Source: Planctomycetia bacterium
Lineage (GTDB): Bacteria; Planctomycetota; Planctomycetia; Pirellulales; UBA1268
DNA length: 64,000 nt
Direction: 5' to 3'
NCBI GenBank assembly: GCA_026401035.1
Contig: JAPLNR010000060.1
Coordinates: 62,001 to 126,000 of the forward strand
In this document: positions 1 through 11,301 of the stretch, piece by piece
Layout of the letters: the number at the start of each line of letters is the position of its first letter
Position numbering within the stretch: position 1 is the stretch's first letter
Notes under the pieces: model-generated
Databases searched by the model: none
What the model was told of the DNA's origin: nothing
What the model saw: only the letters and a program-made list of their open reading frames with translations
Position numbers and translations under genes: made by a program

Positions 1-1
1 T

Positions 2-496
2 CTTGCGATCTGGTCGGTCGCCGTGTTTCTGCTCCTGCTGGCACTGCTCAGCAAATTCGCCTGGAAGCCGATCATGCAGGCCCTCGACAAGCGGGAGCAG
101 GGCATCGCCGACCTGATCGCCGCCACGCAGGCGGCCAGCGATGACGCCAAAAAGATGCTCGCCTCCTACGAGCGCCGGCTCACCGAGGCATCCGACGAAG
201 TGCGGGGCATGCTCGAAGAGGCCCGCCGCGACGCGGATGTCACCCGACAGTCGATCGTGGCCGAGGCCCGCCAGGCCGCCGAACAGGAGCAGATGCGGGC
301 AAAGCACGAGATCGGACTCGCCCGCGACGAGGCGCTGTCGCAGATCGCCCAAAAGGCCGGTGATCTCGCCGTCGAAGTCGCTGGAAAGTTTCTCCAGGAA
401 AAGATCGGCAAGGACGATCACGCCCGGCTCGTGCGTGATTCGGTGACGAGCCTCGCGACAGCGTCCAGACTGGGCCGCGGCCCGAGCATGAACTGA
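2..496 (+). CDS. atpF: ATP synthase F0 subunit b (5' end outside window)
   Basis: Peripheral-stalk subunit b of the F-type ATP synthase, which ties the membrane sector to the F1 head. The frame is open back to the window edge and reads LAIWSVAVFLLLLALL before the first possible start (GTG at 23), so that hydrophobic stretch is the end of the membrane anchor and the true start lies upstream. After FAWKPI, typical of b subunits just past the membrane, the rest is a long charged Ala/Glu/Arg-rich helix suited to the parallel coiled-coil stalk. It is followed 34 bp later by atpH and then the rest of the F1 genes in the standard order, which confirms the call. The missing N-terminus means any signal or extension cannot be judged. 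Confidence 0.93.
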   Translation, partial: LAIWSVAVFLLLLALLSKFAWKPIMQALDKREQGIADLIAATQAASDDAKKMLASYERRLTEASDEVRGMLEEARRDADVTRQSIVAEARQAAEQEQMRAKHEIGLARDEALSQIAQKAGDLAVEVAGKFLQEKIGKDDHARLVRDSVTSLATASRLGRGPSMN

Positions 497-530
497 CCCC
501 GGCCTCGAGAAAACACCCGGCACACCACCG

Positions 531-1169
531 ATGACAGACTCCACGCAACAGCCTTCCGAAGCCACCAAGATGCCGACCGATACCGGTGCGGTCCGGTTGG
601 CAAAGGTCTATGCCCAGGCGATCGTGGAAGCGGCCGATCGGAAGCACTGCCGGGCCGATGTGCTCGCGGAACTGGGCTCGATCGTTCGGGACGTCCTGCG
701 AAAGGTTCCCGCCGCGACCGCCGTCTTTGCCTCGCCACGGGTGACGCCGGAGGAGAAGGGGGCGATGATCGACAAGATCTGCGGTGGCAAAGTGCTGCCC
801 ACCACGCTCCATTCGCTGCATGTGCTCGCTCGGCACGGCCGGCTCGGCATGCTGTCCGAGGTCGTCAGCGCCGCGGAACTGCTGGCCGACGAACTCGACG
901 GCCGCCGCCAGGCGATCTTCACCACCGCGGTGCCGCTCGAAAAGCAGGAGCAGGACCGCATCGTGGCCGAAACCGGCAAGGCGCTCAATGCGTCGCTCGC
1001 CCCTACGTTCATCGTGAATCCGGCTGTACTCGGCGGACTTGTCGTCCGCGTCGAGGACACCGTCTACGACCATTCCGTCGCCACGAGTCTTGCGCGGCTC
1101 GGCGACCGGCTGAAACAGAGGAGTATCCATGAAATTCAATACAGACGAGATCGCCTCGGTACTGCGTGA
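531..1169 (+). CDS. atpH: ATP synthase F1 subunit delta
   Basis: Delta (OSCP-like) subunit linking the b stalk to the top of the alpha3beta3 head. The 212-residue product is somewhat longer than the usual 175-185. The excess is an N-terminal polar leader of about 20 residues before the conserved helical domain ([14 protein letters not shown]). The C-terminal part contains the family-typical [19 protein letters not shown] near residues 162-180. The end overlaps the start of atpA by 41 bp in another frame, so the last dozen codons are read twice. The ribosome-binding site before 531 is weak, which may point to translation coupled to atpF. Confidence 0.93.
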   Translation: MTDSTQQPSEATKMPTDTGAVRLAKVYAQAIVEAADRKHCRADVLAELGSIVRDVLRKVPAATAVFASPRVTPEEKGAMIDKICGGKVLPTTLHSLHVLARHGRLGMLSEVVSAAELLADELDGRRQAIFTTAVPLEKQEQDRIVAETGKALNASLAPTFIVNPAVLGGLVVRVEDTVYDHSVATSLARLGDRLKQRSIHEIQYRRDRLGTA

Positions 1170-2679
1170 GGAAATCGACCGCTACGAGTCGACCATCGAC
1201 GTCCGCGAGGTCGGTCGCGTGCTCGAGGTCGGCGACGGCATCGCCCGTGTCTGGGGCCTGTCGGGCGTGATGGCCGGCGAAATGGTCGAATTCCCCGGTG
1301 GCATCACCGGGCTGGCCTTCAACCTCGAGGAAAACTCCGTCGGCGTGATCATCCTCGGGGATTACCTGAAAGTCACCGAGGGCGACGAGGTGCGAAGCAC
1401 CGGCAAGCTTCTCAGCGTGCCGGTGGGCGAGGCCGTTATCGGCCGCGTGCTCGACCCGCTCGGCAACCCGCTCGACGGCAAGGGCCCGGTTGTCACCAGC
1501 GAACGACGTCCGGTGGAGACGCTCGCCCCGGGTGTCGCCGGCAGATCGCCGGTGCGCGAGCCGCTCCAGACCGGCATCAAGGCGATCGATGCGATGACGC
1601 CGATCGGCCGTGGCCAGCGGGAATTGATCATCGGCGACCGCAAGACCGGCAAGACGGCCATCGGCATCGACGCGATCATCAATCAGAAAAACTCCGGCGT
1701 GAAGTGCTTCTACGTCGCGGTCGGCCAGAAGGATTCGTCGGTGGCCGTGGCCATCGAAATTCTCCGGCGTCACGGCGCGATGGACTACACGACCGTGATC
1801 GCCTCGGGTGCCAGCACCGCCGCTCCGCTGCAATACATCGCCCCCTACTCGGGCACGGCCATGGCCGAGTATTTCATGTACAAGGGCGAGCACGCCCTCA
1901 TCGTCTATGACGATCTTTCGAAGCAGGCGGCCGCCTACCGGCAGCTGTCGCTCCTGATGCGTCGGCCACCGGGACGCGAGGCCTATCCAGGCGACGTGTT
2001 CTATGCCCACAGCCGTCTGCTCGAACGGTCGGCCAAGCTCTCGAAGGAGCTCGGCGGCGGTTCGCTCACCTCGCTGCCGATCATCGAGACACTCGAGGGC
2101 GAGGTGTCGGCCTACATTCCGACGAACGTGATCTCGATCACCGATGGCCAGATCTACCTGCAGCCCGATCTCTTCTTCGCCGGGCAGCGGCCCGCCATGA
2201 ACGTCGGCATCTCGGTGTCGCGCGTGGGCGGTGCCGCCCAGACGAAGGCGATGAAGAAGGTGTCGGGCGGTCTGCGTCTCGATCTGGCGAGCTTCCGTGA
2301 ACTCGAGGCTTTTGCGCAGCTCGGCACGGATCTCGACGCCGCCACGCAGTCGCGTCTCGATCGCGGATATCGGATGGTCGAACTGCTCAAGCAGGGGCAG
2401 TATCAGCCGATGGACATGGCCGACCAGGTGATGAGCATCTACGCCGGCACCCGCGGCCATCTCGATACCGTGAAGCGTGAGGAAGTGGCGGCCTGGGAGA
2501 AGGAATTCCTGATCTTTGTTCGTGATCAGGTCCCGGAATTGCGTGCCAAGCTCGACACCTCGAAGGAACTCGACGGCGAGTCGGAGCGGCAGCTCGAGGC
2601 GGCGATCGCGGAATTCAAGAGGCAGTGGGCGGCAAAGCGGCCCGAGGCGGCGCGGCCGGCTCTGGCCGGGGCCCGCTAG
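1129..2679 (+). CDS. atpA: ATP synthase F1 subunit alpha
   Basis: Non-catalytic nucleotide-binding alpha subunit of F1. The 516 residues match the family length. The P-loop GDRKTGKT lies at residues 169-176, preceded by the beta-barrel region ([12 protein letters not shown]) and followed by the conserved block around residue 370 containing [11 protein letters not shown]. The start at 1129 is preceded by GAGGAG with good spacing, although it lies inside the last codons of atpH. It is part of the atp operon with atpG 34 bp downstream. The alpha rather than beta assignment rests on the P-loop sequence and on the beta-type GGAGLGKT loop in the separate gene at 3709. Confidence 0.97.
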   Translation: MKFNTDEIASVLREEIDRYESTIDVREVGRVLEVGDGIARVWGLSGVMAGEMVEFPGGITGLAFNLEENSVGVIILGDYLKVTEGDEVRSTGKLLSVPVGEAVIGRVLDPLGNPLDGKGPVVTSERRPVETLAPGVAGRSPVREPLQTGIKAIDAMTPIGRGQRELIIGDRKTGKTAIGIDAIINQKNSGVKCFYVAVGQKDSSVAVAIEILRRHGAMDYTTVIASGASTAAPLQYIAPYSGTAMAEYFMYKGEHALIVYDDLSKQAAAYRQLSLLMRRPPGREAYPGDVFYAHSRLLERSAKLSKELGGGSLTSLPIIETLEGEVSAYIPTNVISITDGQIYLQPDLFFAGQRPAMNVGISVSRVGGAAQTKAMKKVSGGLRLDLASFRELEAFAQLGTDLDAATQSRLDRGYRMVELLKQGQYQPMDMADQVMSIYAGTRGHLDTVKREEVAAWEKEFLIFVRDQVPELRAKLDTSKELDGESERQLEAAIAEFKRQWAAKRPEAARPALAGAR

Positions 2680-2713
2680 ACGCACCGAAAACTGATTTCA
2701 GGAAACCTTCAGC

Positions 2714-5175
<2,462 letters not shown>

Positions 5176-5200
5176 GCCCGCACGTCAAGAAAGAGCATCC

Positions 5201-5644
5201 ATGGCAGAATCGAAATCGACCGCCGATGAAGAGAAGGGTGTGCGGTGCGTCATCGTCACCCCGGAGACGACGATCCTCGACACCCGGGCCCGGTTCGTCA
5301 CCTTGCCGCTCTTCGACGGCCAGCGGGGAGTGGCCCGCGGCCACGCGCCGTTTATCGGCCGCCTTGGGGCGGGTGAGATACGAATCGTCGGCGAACAGGG
5401 GGCCGCAGCCGACGCTGTCCGGCGGTTCTTCGCCGACGGCGGCTTCGTCGAGGTGGGGCACGATGCGGTCACAATCATCACGCAGCGGGCAATCCCGGGT
5501 GAGAAACTGAGCGACGCCGCCGCCCGCGCCGAACTCGACAAACTGCGTGGCACGACGGCCACGGGCGACGAGGCCATCGCCGCCAAGCTCAAGGCCCTCG
5601 AAGCCGCCCGCGCCCTCGTGCGTACGGCCGAACGCGGTCGCTAG
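5201..5644 (+). CDS. atpC: ATP synthase F1 subunit epsilon
   Basis: Small F1 subunit that sits on gamma and can inhibit ATP hydrolysis. The protein has 147 residues. The N-terminal beta-sandwich (VIVTPETTILDTRARFVTLP, then RGVARGHAPFIGRLGAGEIRI) is clear and is followed by a C-terminal helical hairpin of about 45 residues rich in Ala, Glu, Lys and Arg. It is the last gene of the atp cluster and ends 41 bp before a convergent gene, so transcription must stop in or just beyond that short gap. No convincing terminator hairpin is visible there. Confidence 0.93.
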   Translation: MAESKSTADEEKGVRCVIVTPETTILDTRARFVTLPLFDGQRGVARGHAPFIGRLGAGEIRIVGEQGAAADAVRRFFADGGFVEVGHDAVTIITQRAIPGEKLSDAAARAELDKLRGTTATGDEAIAAKLKALEAARALVRTAERGR

Positions 5645-5685
5645 AGTGCATCCGACAGACGCCGACTCGCGTTGATCGCAAAAAA

Positions 5686-6687
5686 CTAGATCTGGTAATC
5701 GTTCTCCAGCTCGGGGGCCTCGCCCCGCATCCGGAGTTTGGGCCGCTCGAGAACGACCGTTGTGTGCGGGTCGACGGACCGCGTCAGCCAGACGTTGCTG
5801 CCGATCACCGAGCCGTGGCCGATCCGCGTGGCACCGCCGAGGACGGTCGCGTTTGCGTAGATCACGACCCGGTCCTCGATCGTCGGATGCCGCTTCGTGC
5901 CACGGACGAGATTGCCGTCGCCGTCGGTCTGGAACGAGAGTGCCCCGAGTGTCACGCCCTGATACAGCTTGACTCGACTGCCGATCTCGCACGTTTCGCC
6001 GATCACCACGCCCGTGCCGTGATCGATGAAGAAGTGGTCGCCAATCGTGGCCCCGGGATGAATGTCGATTCCGGTGCGTGAATGCGACCACTCGGCCATC
6101 ATTCGCGGAATGAGCGGCACGTCCAGGCGGTGCAGCAGATGGGCGAGCCGATGGATCGTGACGGCCTCGAGGCCGGGATAGCAGAAGATCACCTCGTCGA
6201 GCGTTCGCACGGCCGGGTCGCCGTCGTAGGCGGCCTGCACGTCCGTGGCGAGCACGCGGCGAAGCTCCGGAATCCGCTCGAGAAACTCGATCGCCTTAGC
6301 CTGCCCGAGCGCCTCGAAATCCGCTTCCTCCGTGCAGTGCTGCACCGCGGCAGGCAGAGCCGGAACATCGACTCCCTGCTCGGCGGCGGCGCGTTGCGCC
6401 GCCACGCTGTGCCGCAGGGCACGGCCAATTTGCGTGGTGAGCTTGTCGTGCAGGCCGTCCACGAGATCGCCCACGTGGTAGGTGACGTTCCCCATGTGGA
6501 GGTTTTCGCGGCGCCGGTAGCCGGGGTAGAGGATCTCCTTGAGATCCTCGCAGGCGGCGATGATCGACTCGTAATTCGGCAGCGGGCAGTGGCCGAGATA
6601 ATGGATCGTGGGGACGTCGTGATACGTCTCGACGATCCGACGCGTGAGCTCGGGCAACTGCTCCTTCAGGCGGACGTCGGTGGCCAT
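5686..6687 (-). CDS. cysE: Serine O-acetyltransferase (EpsC/CysE type)
   Basis: Transfers acetyl from acetyl-CoA to L-serine, giving O-acetylserine for cysteine synthesis. The product has 333 residues if it starts at the ATG of [11 protein letters not shown]; the open frame continues further upstream but that part is Arg/Pro-rich and non-conserved. The C-terminal half is a left-handed beta-helix acyltransferase: [20 protein letters not shown], then [24 protein letters not shown] and hexapeptide repeats to [11 protein letters not shown]. The long N-terminal helical domain of about 190 residues is typical of the larger serine acetyltransferases annotated epsC. It is monocistronic and convergent with atpC. 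Confidence 0.9.
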   Translation of the reverse strand: MATDVRLKEQLPELTRRIVETYHDVPTIHYLGHCPLPNYESIIAACEDLKEILYPGYRRRENLHMGNVTYHVGDLVDGLHDKLTTQIGRALRHSVAAQRAAAEQGVDVPALPAAVQHCTEEADFEALGQAKAIEFLERIPELRRVLATDVQAAYDGDPAVRTLDEVIFCYPGLEAVTIHRLAHLLHRLDVPLIPRMMAEWSHSRTGIDIHPGATIGDHFFIDHGTGVVIGETCEIGSRVKLYQGVTLGALSFQTDGDGNLVRGTKRHPTIEDRVVIYANATVLGGATRIGHGSVIGSNVWLTRSVDPHTTVVLERPKLRMRGEAPELENDYQI

Positions 6688-6966
6688 GGAACTGGATCGT
6701 AAGAGCGGGCCGGCGGAGCGGCAACATTGCCGTCCCGTCGAAACCGTGCGCATCTGCAGGCGGACACCCGTACGGTCGGCCCCCAAGGCGGGCGGAATTG
6801 AGGGATCTTCCGGTTTCCCCCGAGGAAAGCCGCTGCGGCCGTATTCTCGGGGATCGGGGCGAACTCTGCCGGGCCTGGCCGTCGAACTCGACCGAATCCA
6901 GCGAACCGGCGGCGACTCCGCAGAACAGCCTGCGGGAGCCGGGGGCGGGCTTTTGCCCACGGGCAT

Positions 6967-7686
6967 TCAGGCCTCGCCGCAGGCGGCGGCCGCGTCGGCG
7001 AGGGACAGCCCGCCATCGTAGAGCGCGCGGCCGACGATGCAGCCGCTGGCGCCACAGCGGGCCACCTGCCGCAGATCCTCCGCGTTGGCGATGCCTCCCG
7101 ATGCGATCACCGGCAGACGCACGGCCCCGATCATCTCGCCAAGGGCGGTGAGATTCGGGCCCGCCAGCATGCCGTCGGTCGCGATGTCGGTGTAGACGAT
7201 CGCCGCGAGCGGCAGGCTTGCATGCCGACGTGCCACCTCGACGGCAGTGGTGCCGCTCGTTTCGAGCCAGCCCCGGACGGCCACCTTGCCATCCCGGGCA
7301 TCGAGTCCAAGCACGACACGCCCCGGCAGGGCATTCGCCACCTGCTCCAGCAATTCCGGCTGCTCGATGGCCACGCTGCCGATCACCAGCCGCGCGACAC
7401 CCGCCTCGGCATAGGCACGGGCAGTTTCGAGCGCGCGGATGCCGCCGCCGAGCTGGCAGGGAACACCGGCCGCGGCCACCATCCGGCCGATGAGCGCCGC
7501 CTGCACGGCCGCGCCCGCCTTGGCACCGTCGAGATCGACGATGTGCAACCGCCGCGCGCCCTGCGACACGAACCGCCGTACCATTTCGACCGGATCGTCA
7601 CCGAACACCGTTTCGCGGGCATAGTCGCCCTGCAGCAGCCGCACGCATTTCCCACCCCGCAGATCGATCGCTGGCCACAGTTCCAC
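6967..7686 (-). CDS. hisA: ProFAR isomerase HisA
   Basis: Isomerises the aminoaldose ProFAR to the aminoketose PRFAR in histidine synthesis. The 239-residue (beta/alpha)8 barrel begins VELWPAIDLRGGKCVRL, where the V is a GTG start with AAGGAG seven bases upstream. The catalytic Asp is in PAIDL (residue 7-8) and the second in YTDIATDGML; phosphate-binding loops are GGGIR and VIASGGIA. The opposing strand of the barrel repeats the same half-barrel pattern, as expected. hisH lies 134 bp upstream on the same strand; hisF and the rest of the pathway are not in the window, so histidine genes are scattered. Confidence 0.95.
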   Translation of the reverse strand: MELWPAIDLRGGKCVRLLQGDYARETVFGDDPVEMVRRFVSQGARRLHIVDLDGAKAGAAVQAALIGRMVAAAGVPCQLGGGIRALETARAYAEAGVARLVIGSVAIEQPELLEQVANALPGRVVLGLDARDGKVAVRGWLETSGTTAVEVARRHASLPLAAIVYTDIATDGMLAGPNLTALGEMIGAVRLPVIASGGIANAEDLRQVARCGASGCIVGRALYDGGLSLADAAAACGEA

Positions 7687-7820
7687 TCTCAGGCTCCTTC
7701 GGGTGCTCGTGCGTGCCACACTGGCAGGCCGTGAAAAAATACCGCATCCACGGATGCAATGCGCGTTGTCACCGGAAAACCGCGGTTTTTCCCCGGTCTG
7801 CCAAATGGTTCCGAGCGGGG

Positions 7821-8423
7821 TCAGCCAAGAAATTCCTGGAGCAGCCGCAGGCCCACCGCCTGGCTCTTTTCCGGATGAAATTGCGTCGCAAACAGCCTGC
7901 CGCGGGACACGGCGGAACAAAACTCCCCACCGTAGTCGGTCGTGGCCGCCACCACGGAAGCCTCGGCGGGCCGGGCATAAAAGGAATGCACGAAGTAGAA
8001 ATACTCGTCCGCTTCGCCGGCTGCGCCGAGTCTCTGACCCCCGCGCCACGTGACCGTGTTCCAGCCCATGTGCGGAACCTTCATCCCGGCTGGGAGTTCG
8101 AAGCGGGCAACGTCACCGGCGAGGACTCCCAGCCCTGCCTGACGTCCACCCTCCCAGCCCGTTTCGAAGAGCAATTGGAGCCCCATGCAGATGCCGAAGA
8201 AGGGCCGGTCGACGCGGATATGGCTCAGGATCGGGGCGACCAGACCGCGGGCCTGAAGTTCGCTCATCGCGTCGCCGAAGGCTCCGACACCGGGCAGCAC
8301 GAGCCGGTCTGCCTCCGCGACGACGTTCGGATCATCCGTGATCAAGGCCGCGGTGCCGAGCCGCTCGAAGGCCTTCTGCACGCTCCGCAAGTTGCCGCTG
8401 CCGTAATCGACGATCGTCACCAT
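7821..8423 (-). CDS. hisH: Imidazole glycerol phosphate synthase glutaminase HisH
   Basis: Glutamine amidotransferase subunit that feeds ammonia to HisF. The protein has 200 residues when started at MVTIVDYGSGNLRSV. The class I amidotransferase triad is visible: nucleophile Cys in GICMGLQLLFE (about residue 78) and His/Glu in FHPEKSQ near the C-terminus. LPGVGAFGDAM forms the oxyanion-strand region. It lies upstream of hisA on the same strand and the two are probably co-transcribed. An eight-codon longer start (8447) exists but adds no conserved residues. Confidence 0.94.
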   Translation of the reverse strand: MVTIVDYGSGNLRSVQKAFERLGTAALITDDPNVVAEADRLVLPGVGAFGDAMSELQARGLVAPILSHIRVDRPFFGICMGLQLLFETGWEGGRQAGLGVLAGDVARFELPAGMKVPHMGWNTVTWRGGQRLGAAGEADEYFYFVHSFYARPAEASVVAATTDYGGEFCSAVSRGRLFATQFHPEKSQAVGLRLLQEFLG

Positions 8424-8469
8424 GCTCCGAGTGTAAGTCGGTCGCATGCAAAGACAAGAATCGGGATTC

Positions 8470-9333
8470 TCAGGGGGCTGCGGCGGATCCGCTGCCGGCC
8501 GCCTGCTCGGGATAGATCACGATTTCGACCCGTCGGTTGCGAGCGCGGCCGGCAGCGGTGGCGTTGGATACCACCGGATGGTTCGGCCCGTGGGCGACGA
8601 GAAACAATTGCGCCTGCTTGAGCGCCGTGCGGCTGGTGAAGAAGTCGAAGACGGCCGACGCTCGGGCCGCGCTCAATTGGTGCGGCGAGCCCCACGAGGC
8701 GTTTTGCAGGGGTTCGGTGTCGGTGTGTCCCTCGATGCCGAGAAAATGCCCCGGGTAGACCCTTTCGACCTCCGTCGAAATCTGCGTGAGGATCGCCGCG
8801 CCGCCGGGCAGCAGATTGGCGCTGTCCGCCTCGAAGAGCCGATCAGCCGGAACCTCGAGCCGAACCACCGTGCCGTCGAGCCGGGCTTCGGCGCCCGGCA
8901 CCGAAAGCTGGGCCATGGCGGCTTGCATGACGGCGGGGGGCAGGCCGTCTGCTGCCGCCGGCCCTCCGCCTGCGGCAGACGCCGGTGCAGGGGCACCAGC
9001 AGGCAGGCCGGCGGAGCGGACCTGCGCCAATTGTGTCGACGTGCTCGCCAGTTGTTCCCGCAGGGCGGCGATCTCGTCCTGCATGAGGAGCGTTTCCTGC
9101 CGGCTGCGGGCCAGCCCCGCCTCGAGCTGCCGCGGATCGGCGTCGGTAAACGACGGTTGGAGCGTCGCGGTCTGCTGCGGCAGCGTGTGCGCCGGGGCGG
9201 CGACGCCGGGTGGCGGTGTCAGGCTGATCGGCCCGCTGCTCGCCGCCGGACGAAAGGGGTTGCTCGCGCAGCCGACCACGACCGCGACACCAAGTGCGGC
9301 GAACAGGGCTCTGGCGAGGGCAGGGGCATGCAT
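8470..9333 (-). CDS. OmpA/MotB-like peptidoglycan-binding lipoprotein
   Basis: A predicted lipoprotein of 287 residues. The N-terminus MHAPALARALFAALG leads to a lipobox VVGC at about residue 22, so the mature protein is lipidated. A Pro/Ala-rich linker and a short predicted coiled coil (LEAGLARSRQETLLMQDEIAALREQ) follow. The C-terminal OmpA-type domain has the pattern FEADSANLLPGGAAIL, then GIEGHTDTEPL and RARNRRVEIVI, the residues that bind diaminopimelate in peptidoglycan. Such proteins tether the outer membrane or a motor to the wall. A Pal-like or flagellar MotB-like role cannot be separated here; no flagellar genes are nearby. Confidence 0.85.
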   Translation of the reverse strand: MHAPALARALFAALGVAVVVGCASNPFRPAASSGPISLTPPPGVAAPAHTLPQQTATLQPSFTDADPRQLEAGLARSRQETLLMQDEIAALREQLASTSTQLAQVRSAGLPAGAPAPASAAGGGPAAADGLPPAVMQAAMAQLSVPGAEARLDGTVVRLEVPADRLFEADSANLLPGGAAILTQISTEVERVYPGHFLGIEGHTDTEPLQNASWGSPHQLSAARASAVFDFFTSRTALKQAQLFLVAHGPNHPVVSNATAAGRARNRRVEIVIYPEQAAGSGSAAAP

Positions 9334-9539
9334 CGATCGTGCTCCAGCGCCGTCCTCCGACGGAAGCGGGCGGGATCGTAGAAAACGCCGGCAATTCGGG
9401 CAAGGCCGACGCAGGCCCTGATTGCCGCGGAGAAAGTGGGGGGCGGGCGAAGTCGACGCGAGTTGGCGGATCCCTTCAGCGAAGCGGAGGCTTTGCCCGC
9501 CCCCGGTGATTTGGGCCGCCAGGCCTGTCCCAATGCGTT

Positions 9540-10694
9540 CTACGAACCGGCCAGCCTGTCGCGGACCAGCCGCCACCCGAAGAGCGTCACGGCGGTGAGC
9601 ACCACGACGGCGGCGACCACGGCCGCCAGCCTCCCGGGATCCTCGAAATGAATGCTGACCGTCTCCCAAAGCGGCCTCCAGCACACCACCACTCCCGCCG
9701 CCGCCAGACAGAGGCTCGGGCCGAATGGCAATTCGCTCTCCTGATGCCGCACCACCTGGAAGAGCCCGTGGGCCAGACCGATGAACGCCGCCAGGAAAAA
9801 CGTGAGCACGCATGCCTGCCAACCGAGCCACGCCCCGATCATTGCCATCAACGTGACATCGCCGAAGCCCATCGCCTCACGGCCCAGGGCCCGCGACGCG
9901 CCCGCCCGGATTGCCCAGACGATGCCGCCCGAAACCGTTAATCCAACGAGCGCTGACTGTAATCCACGAAAGCGGAGGGGATCCACGATCCAGGCTGCGA
10001 CCATGGCCACGAGGCCCAGAACAAGAAGCATGTTGCGGGGCTCGAGCCACCGCGGCGCAGCGCTTTCATGTGTTGCTTCGGTGCAGACGGTCCACCATCC
10101 GGCGAAGATCACCAGCGCGAGAAGCAATCCGGGCACGTGCGGCGCCGCACCGAGCCACTCCGCACCGGGCATCGTCCGCAGGCCGCCCATGAATCCGAGA
10201 ACGTCGGCCTCGATCCGCGGGGCCGCAAACGACCTCGGCACCTCTCCGGCGACGGGCAGGAGAATCTCGGGCCAGCCCCAGACGCAGAGCAGCCCCGCGA
10301 GCACGCCCGGCACGGTGATCCAGTCGGGGATCACCCGCTGCCGCAAGTCGATCCACGTCGCCGCCGCCAGGAGCCAAAAGAGCGTCAGGTGCGCCGCATA
10401 CCGGCAGACGAGCGTCAGCCCGGAGCCGGCTTCTGATGCAACCTCAGTTCCGCTGCCGACACACAGAACGGCGGGCACCTGACCGAGCAGCCGCACCTCC
10501 CACCACCAGAGCGCCAGCGCGGATGCGATCGCCGCCAGTTCGACGCCGCGCAGCGTCGGCCCATTGGCAGGCTCCGAGTCTTCCGTGGCGGCAAACCACT
10601 TCGAAACCGCGATCGTGAGGCACCGCCCCAGCACCGCGCCGACGATCACGACCACGATCGCTCCCCAGGGGCTTCCTGCCAACGACTCCGTCAT
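9540..10694 (-). CDS. A24 prepilin peptidase with large insert
   Basis: Aspartic membrane peptidase that trims type IV prepilin or pseudopilin leaders. The 384-residue protein has about eight to ten hydrophobic segments. The two catalytic Asp are recognisable in TWIDLRQRVIPDW (D116) and MGFGDVTLM (GxGD, D279). They are about 163 residues apart, roughly 100 more than in classical PilD-like enzymes, with the extra sequence between residues 150 and 250 including a further hydrophobic pair. The N-terminal methyltransferase domain with paired CxxC is absent. The start codon overlaps the aroK stop (ATGA), so the two are translationally coupled. Its pilin substrates are not in the window. Confidence 0.85.
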   Translation of the reverse strand: MTESLAGSPWGAIVVVIVGAVLGRCLTIAVSKWFAATEDSEPANGPTLRGVELAAIASALALWWWEVRLLGQVPAVLCVGSGTEVASEAGSGLTLVCRYAAHLTLFWLLAAATWIDLRQRVIPDWITVPGVLAGLLCVWGWPEILLPVAGEVPRSFAAPRIEADVLGFMGGLRTMPGAEWLGAAPHVPGLLLALVIFAGWWTVCTEATHESAAPRWLEPRNMLLVLGLVAMVAAWIVDPLRFRGLQSALVGLTVSGGIVWAIRAGASRALGREAMGFGDVTLMAMIGAWLGWQACVLTFFLAAFIGLAHGLFQVVRHQESELPFGPSLCLAAAGVVVCWRPLWETVSIHFEDPGRLAAVVAAVVVLTAVTLFGWRLVRDRLAGS

Positions 10695-11248
10695 GCGGGC
10701 GCCCCCCGCTCGGCGGATCCGGTCGGCCGTTCCCGAAGCCAGACGACGATCCTGTCGACGACTTCGTCCGTGGCAAGCGCCGCCGTGTCGAAGGCCACAT
10801 CGGCGCATTCGCGGTAGAGCGGTTCCCGTGCCGCCAACGCCGCAGACACCTCGGCGAGCGGATCGGAGCCGGCGAGGGCGGGGCGGCGATCAGGGGTGGT
10901 CGGATCCGCCGCCAGCCGACCACGGATCACGTCCGCCGGGGCGGTCAGCCAGATGATCGGCCGGCCTCGTGAGCGGAGCAGGTCGCGATTTGCGGCAGCG
11001 AGCACGACGCCGCCCCCGGTCGCCAGCACGCCGTCAAAAGCCGTGAGCAATTCTCCGAGAACGACCGACTCCTCGCGGCGGAACGCGGCCTCCCCACGAT
11101 CCCGCACCAGCGCGGTGATCGAGCAGCCGATCCTTGCCTCGAGCTCCGTATCGGCATCCCGCCATGAGCACCGAAGCCGCCGGGAAAGCGCCGCCGCCAC
11201 CGTCGACTTGCCCGTGCCGCGGTAGCCGATGAGGGTGATCGTGGGCAT
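10691..11248 (-). CDS. aroK: Shikimate kinase
   Basis: Phosphorylates shikimate with ATP, fifth step of the chorismate pathway. The 185-residue P-loop protein starts MPTITLIGYRGTGKSTVAAA with Walker A at residues 8-15. The shikimate-binding Asp is in RDADTELEARIG, the Arg/Gly contacts in AAFRREE and ATGGGVVL, and the lid contains DRRPAL. It lies 53 bp downstream of the aroDE fusion gene and overlaps the prepilin peptidase start by 4 bp, so three genes probably form one transcript with aroDE first. Confidence 0.95.
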   Translation of the reverse strand: MPTITLIGYRGTGKSTVAAALSRRLRCSWRDADTELEARIGCSITALVRDRGEAAFRREESVVLGELLTAFDGVLATGGGVVLAAANRDLLRSRGRPIIWLTAPADVIRGRLAADPTTPDRRPALAGSDPLAEVSAALAAREPLYRECADVAFDTAALATDEVVDRIVVWLRERPTGSAERGAPA

Positions 11249-11301
11249 GGGGTCAATCCGACTGCTGCGGGAACCGGCTCGGGACGAGACGACGCGGGTT
11301 A

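Noticed and set aside
1009-2685. A 558-codon open frame opposite atpA
   Set aside because: Shadow of atpA; no plausible start and no motif.
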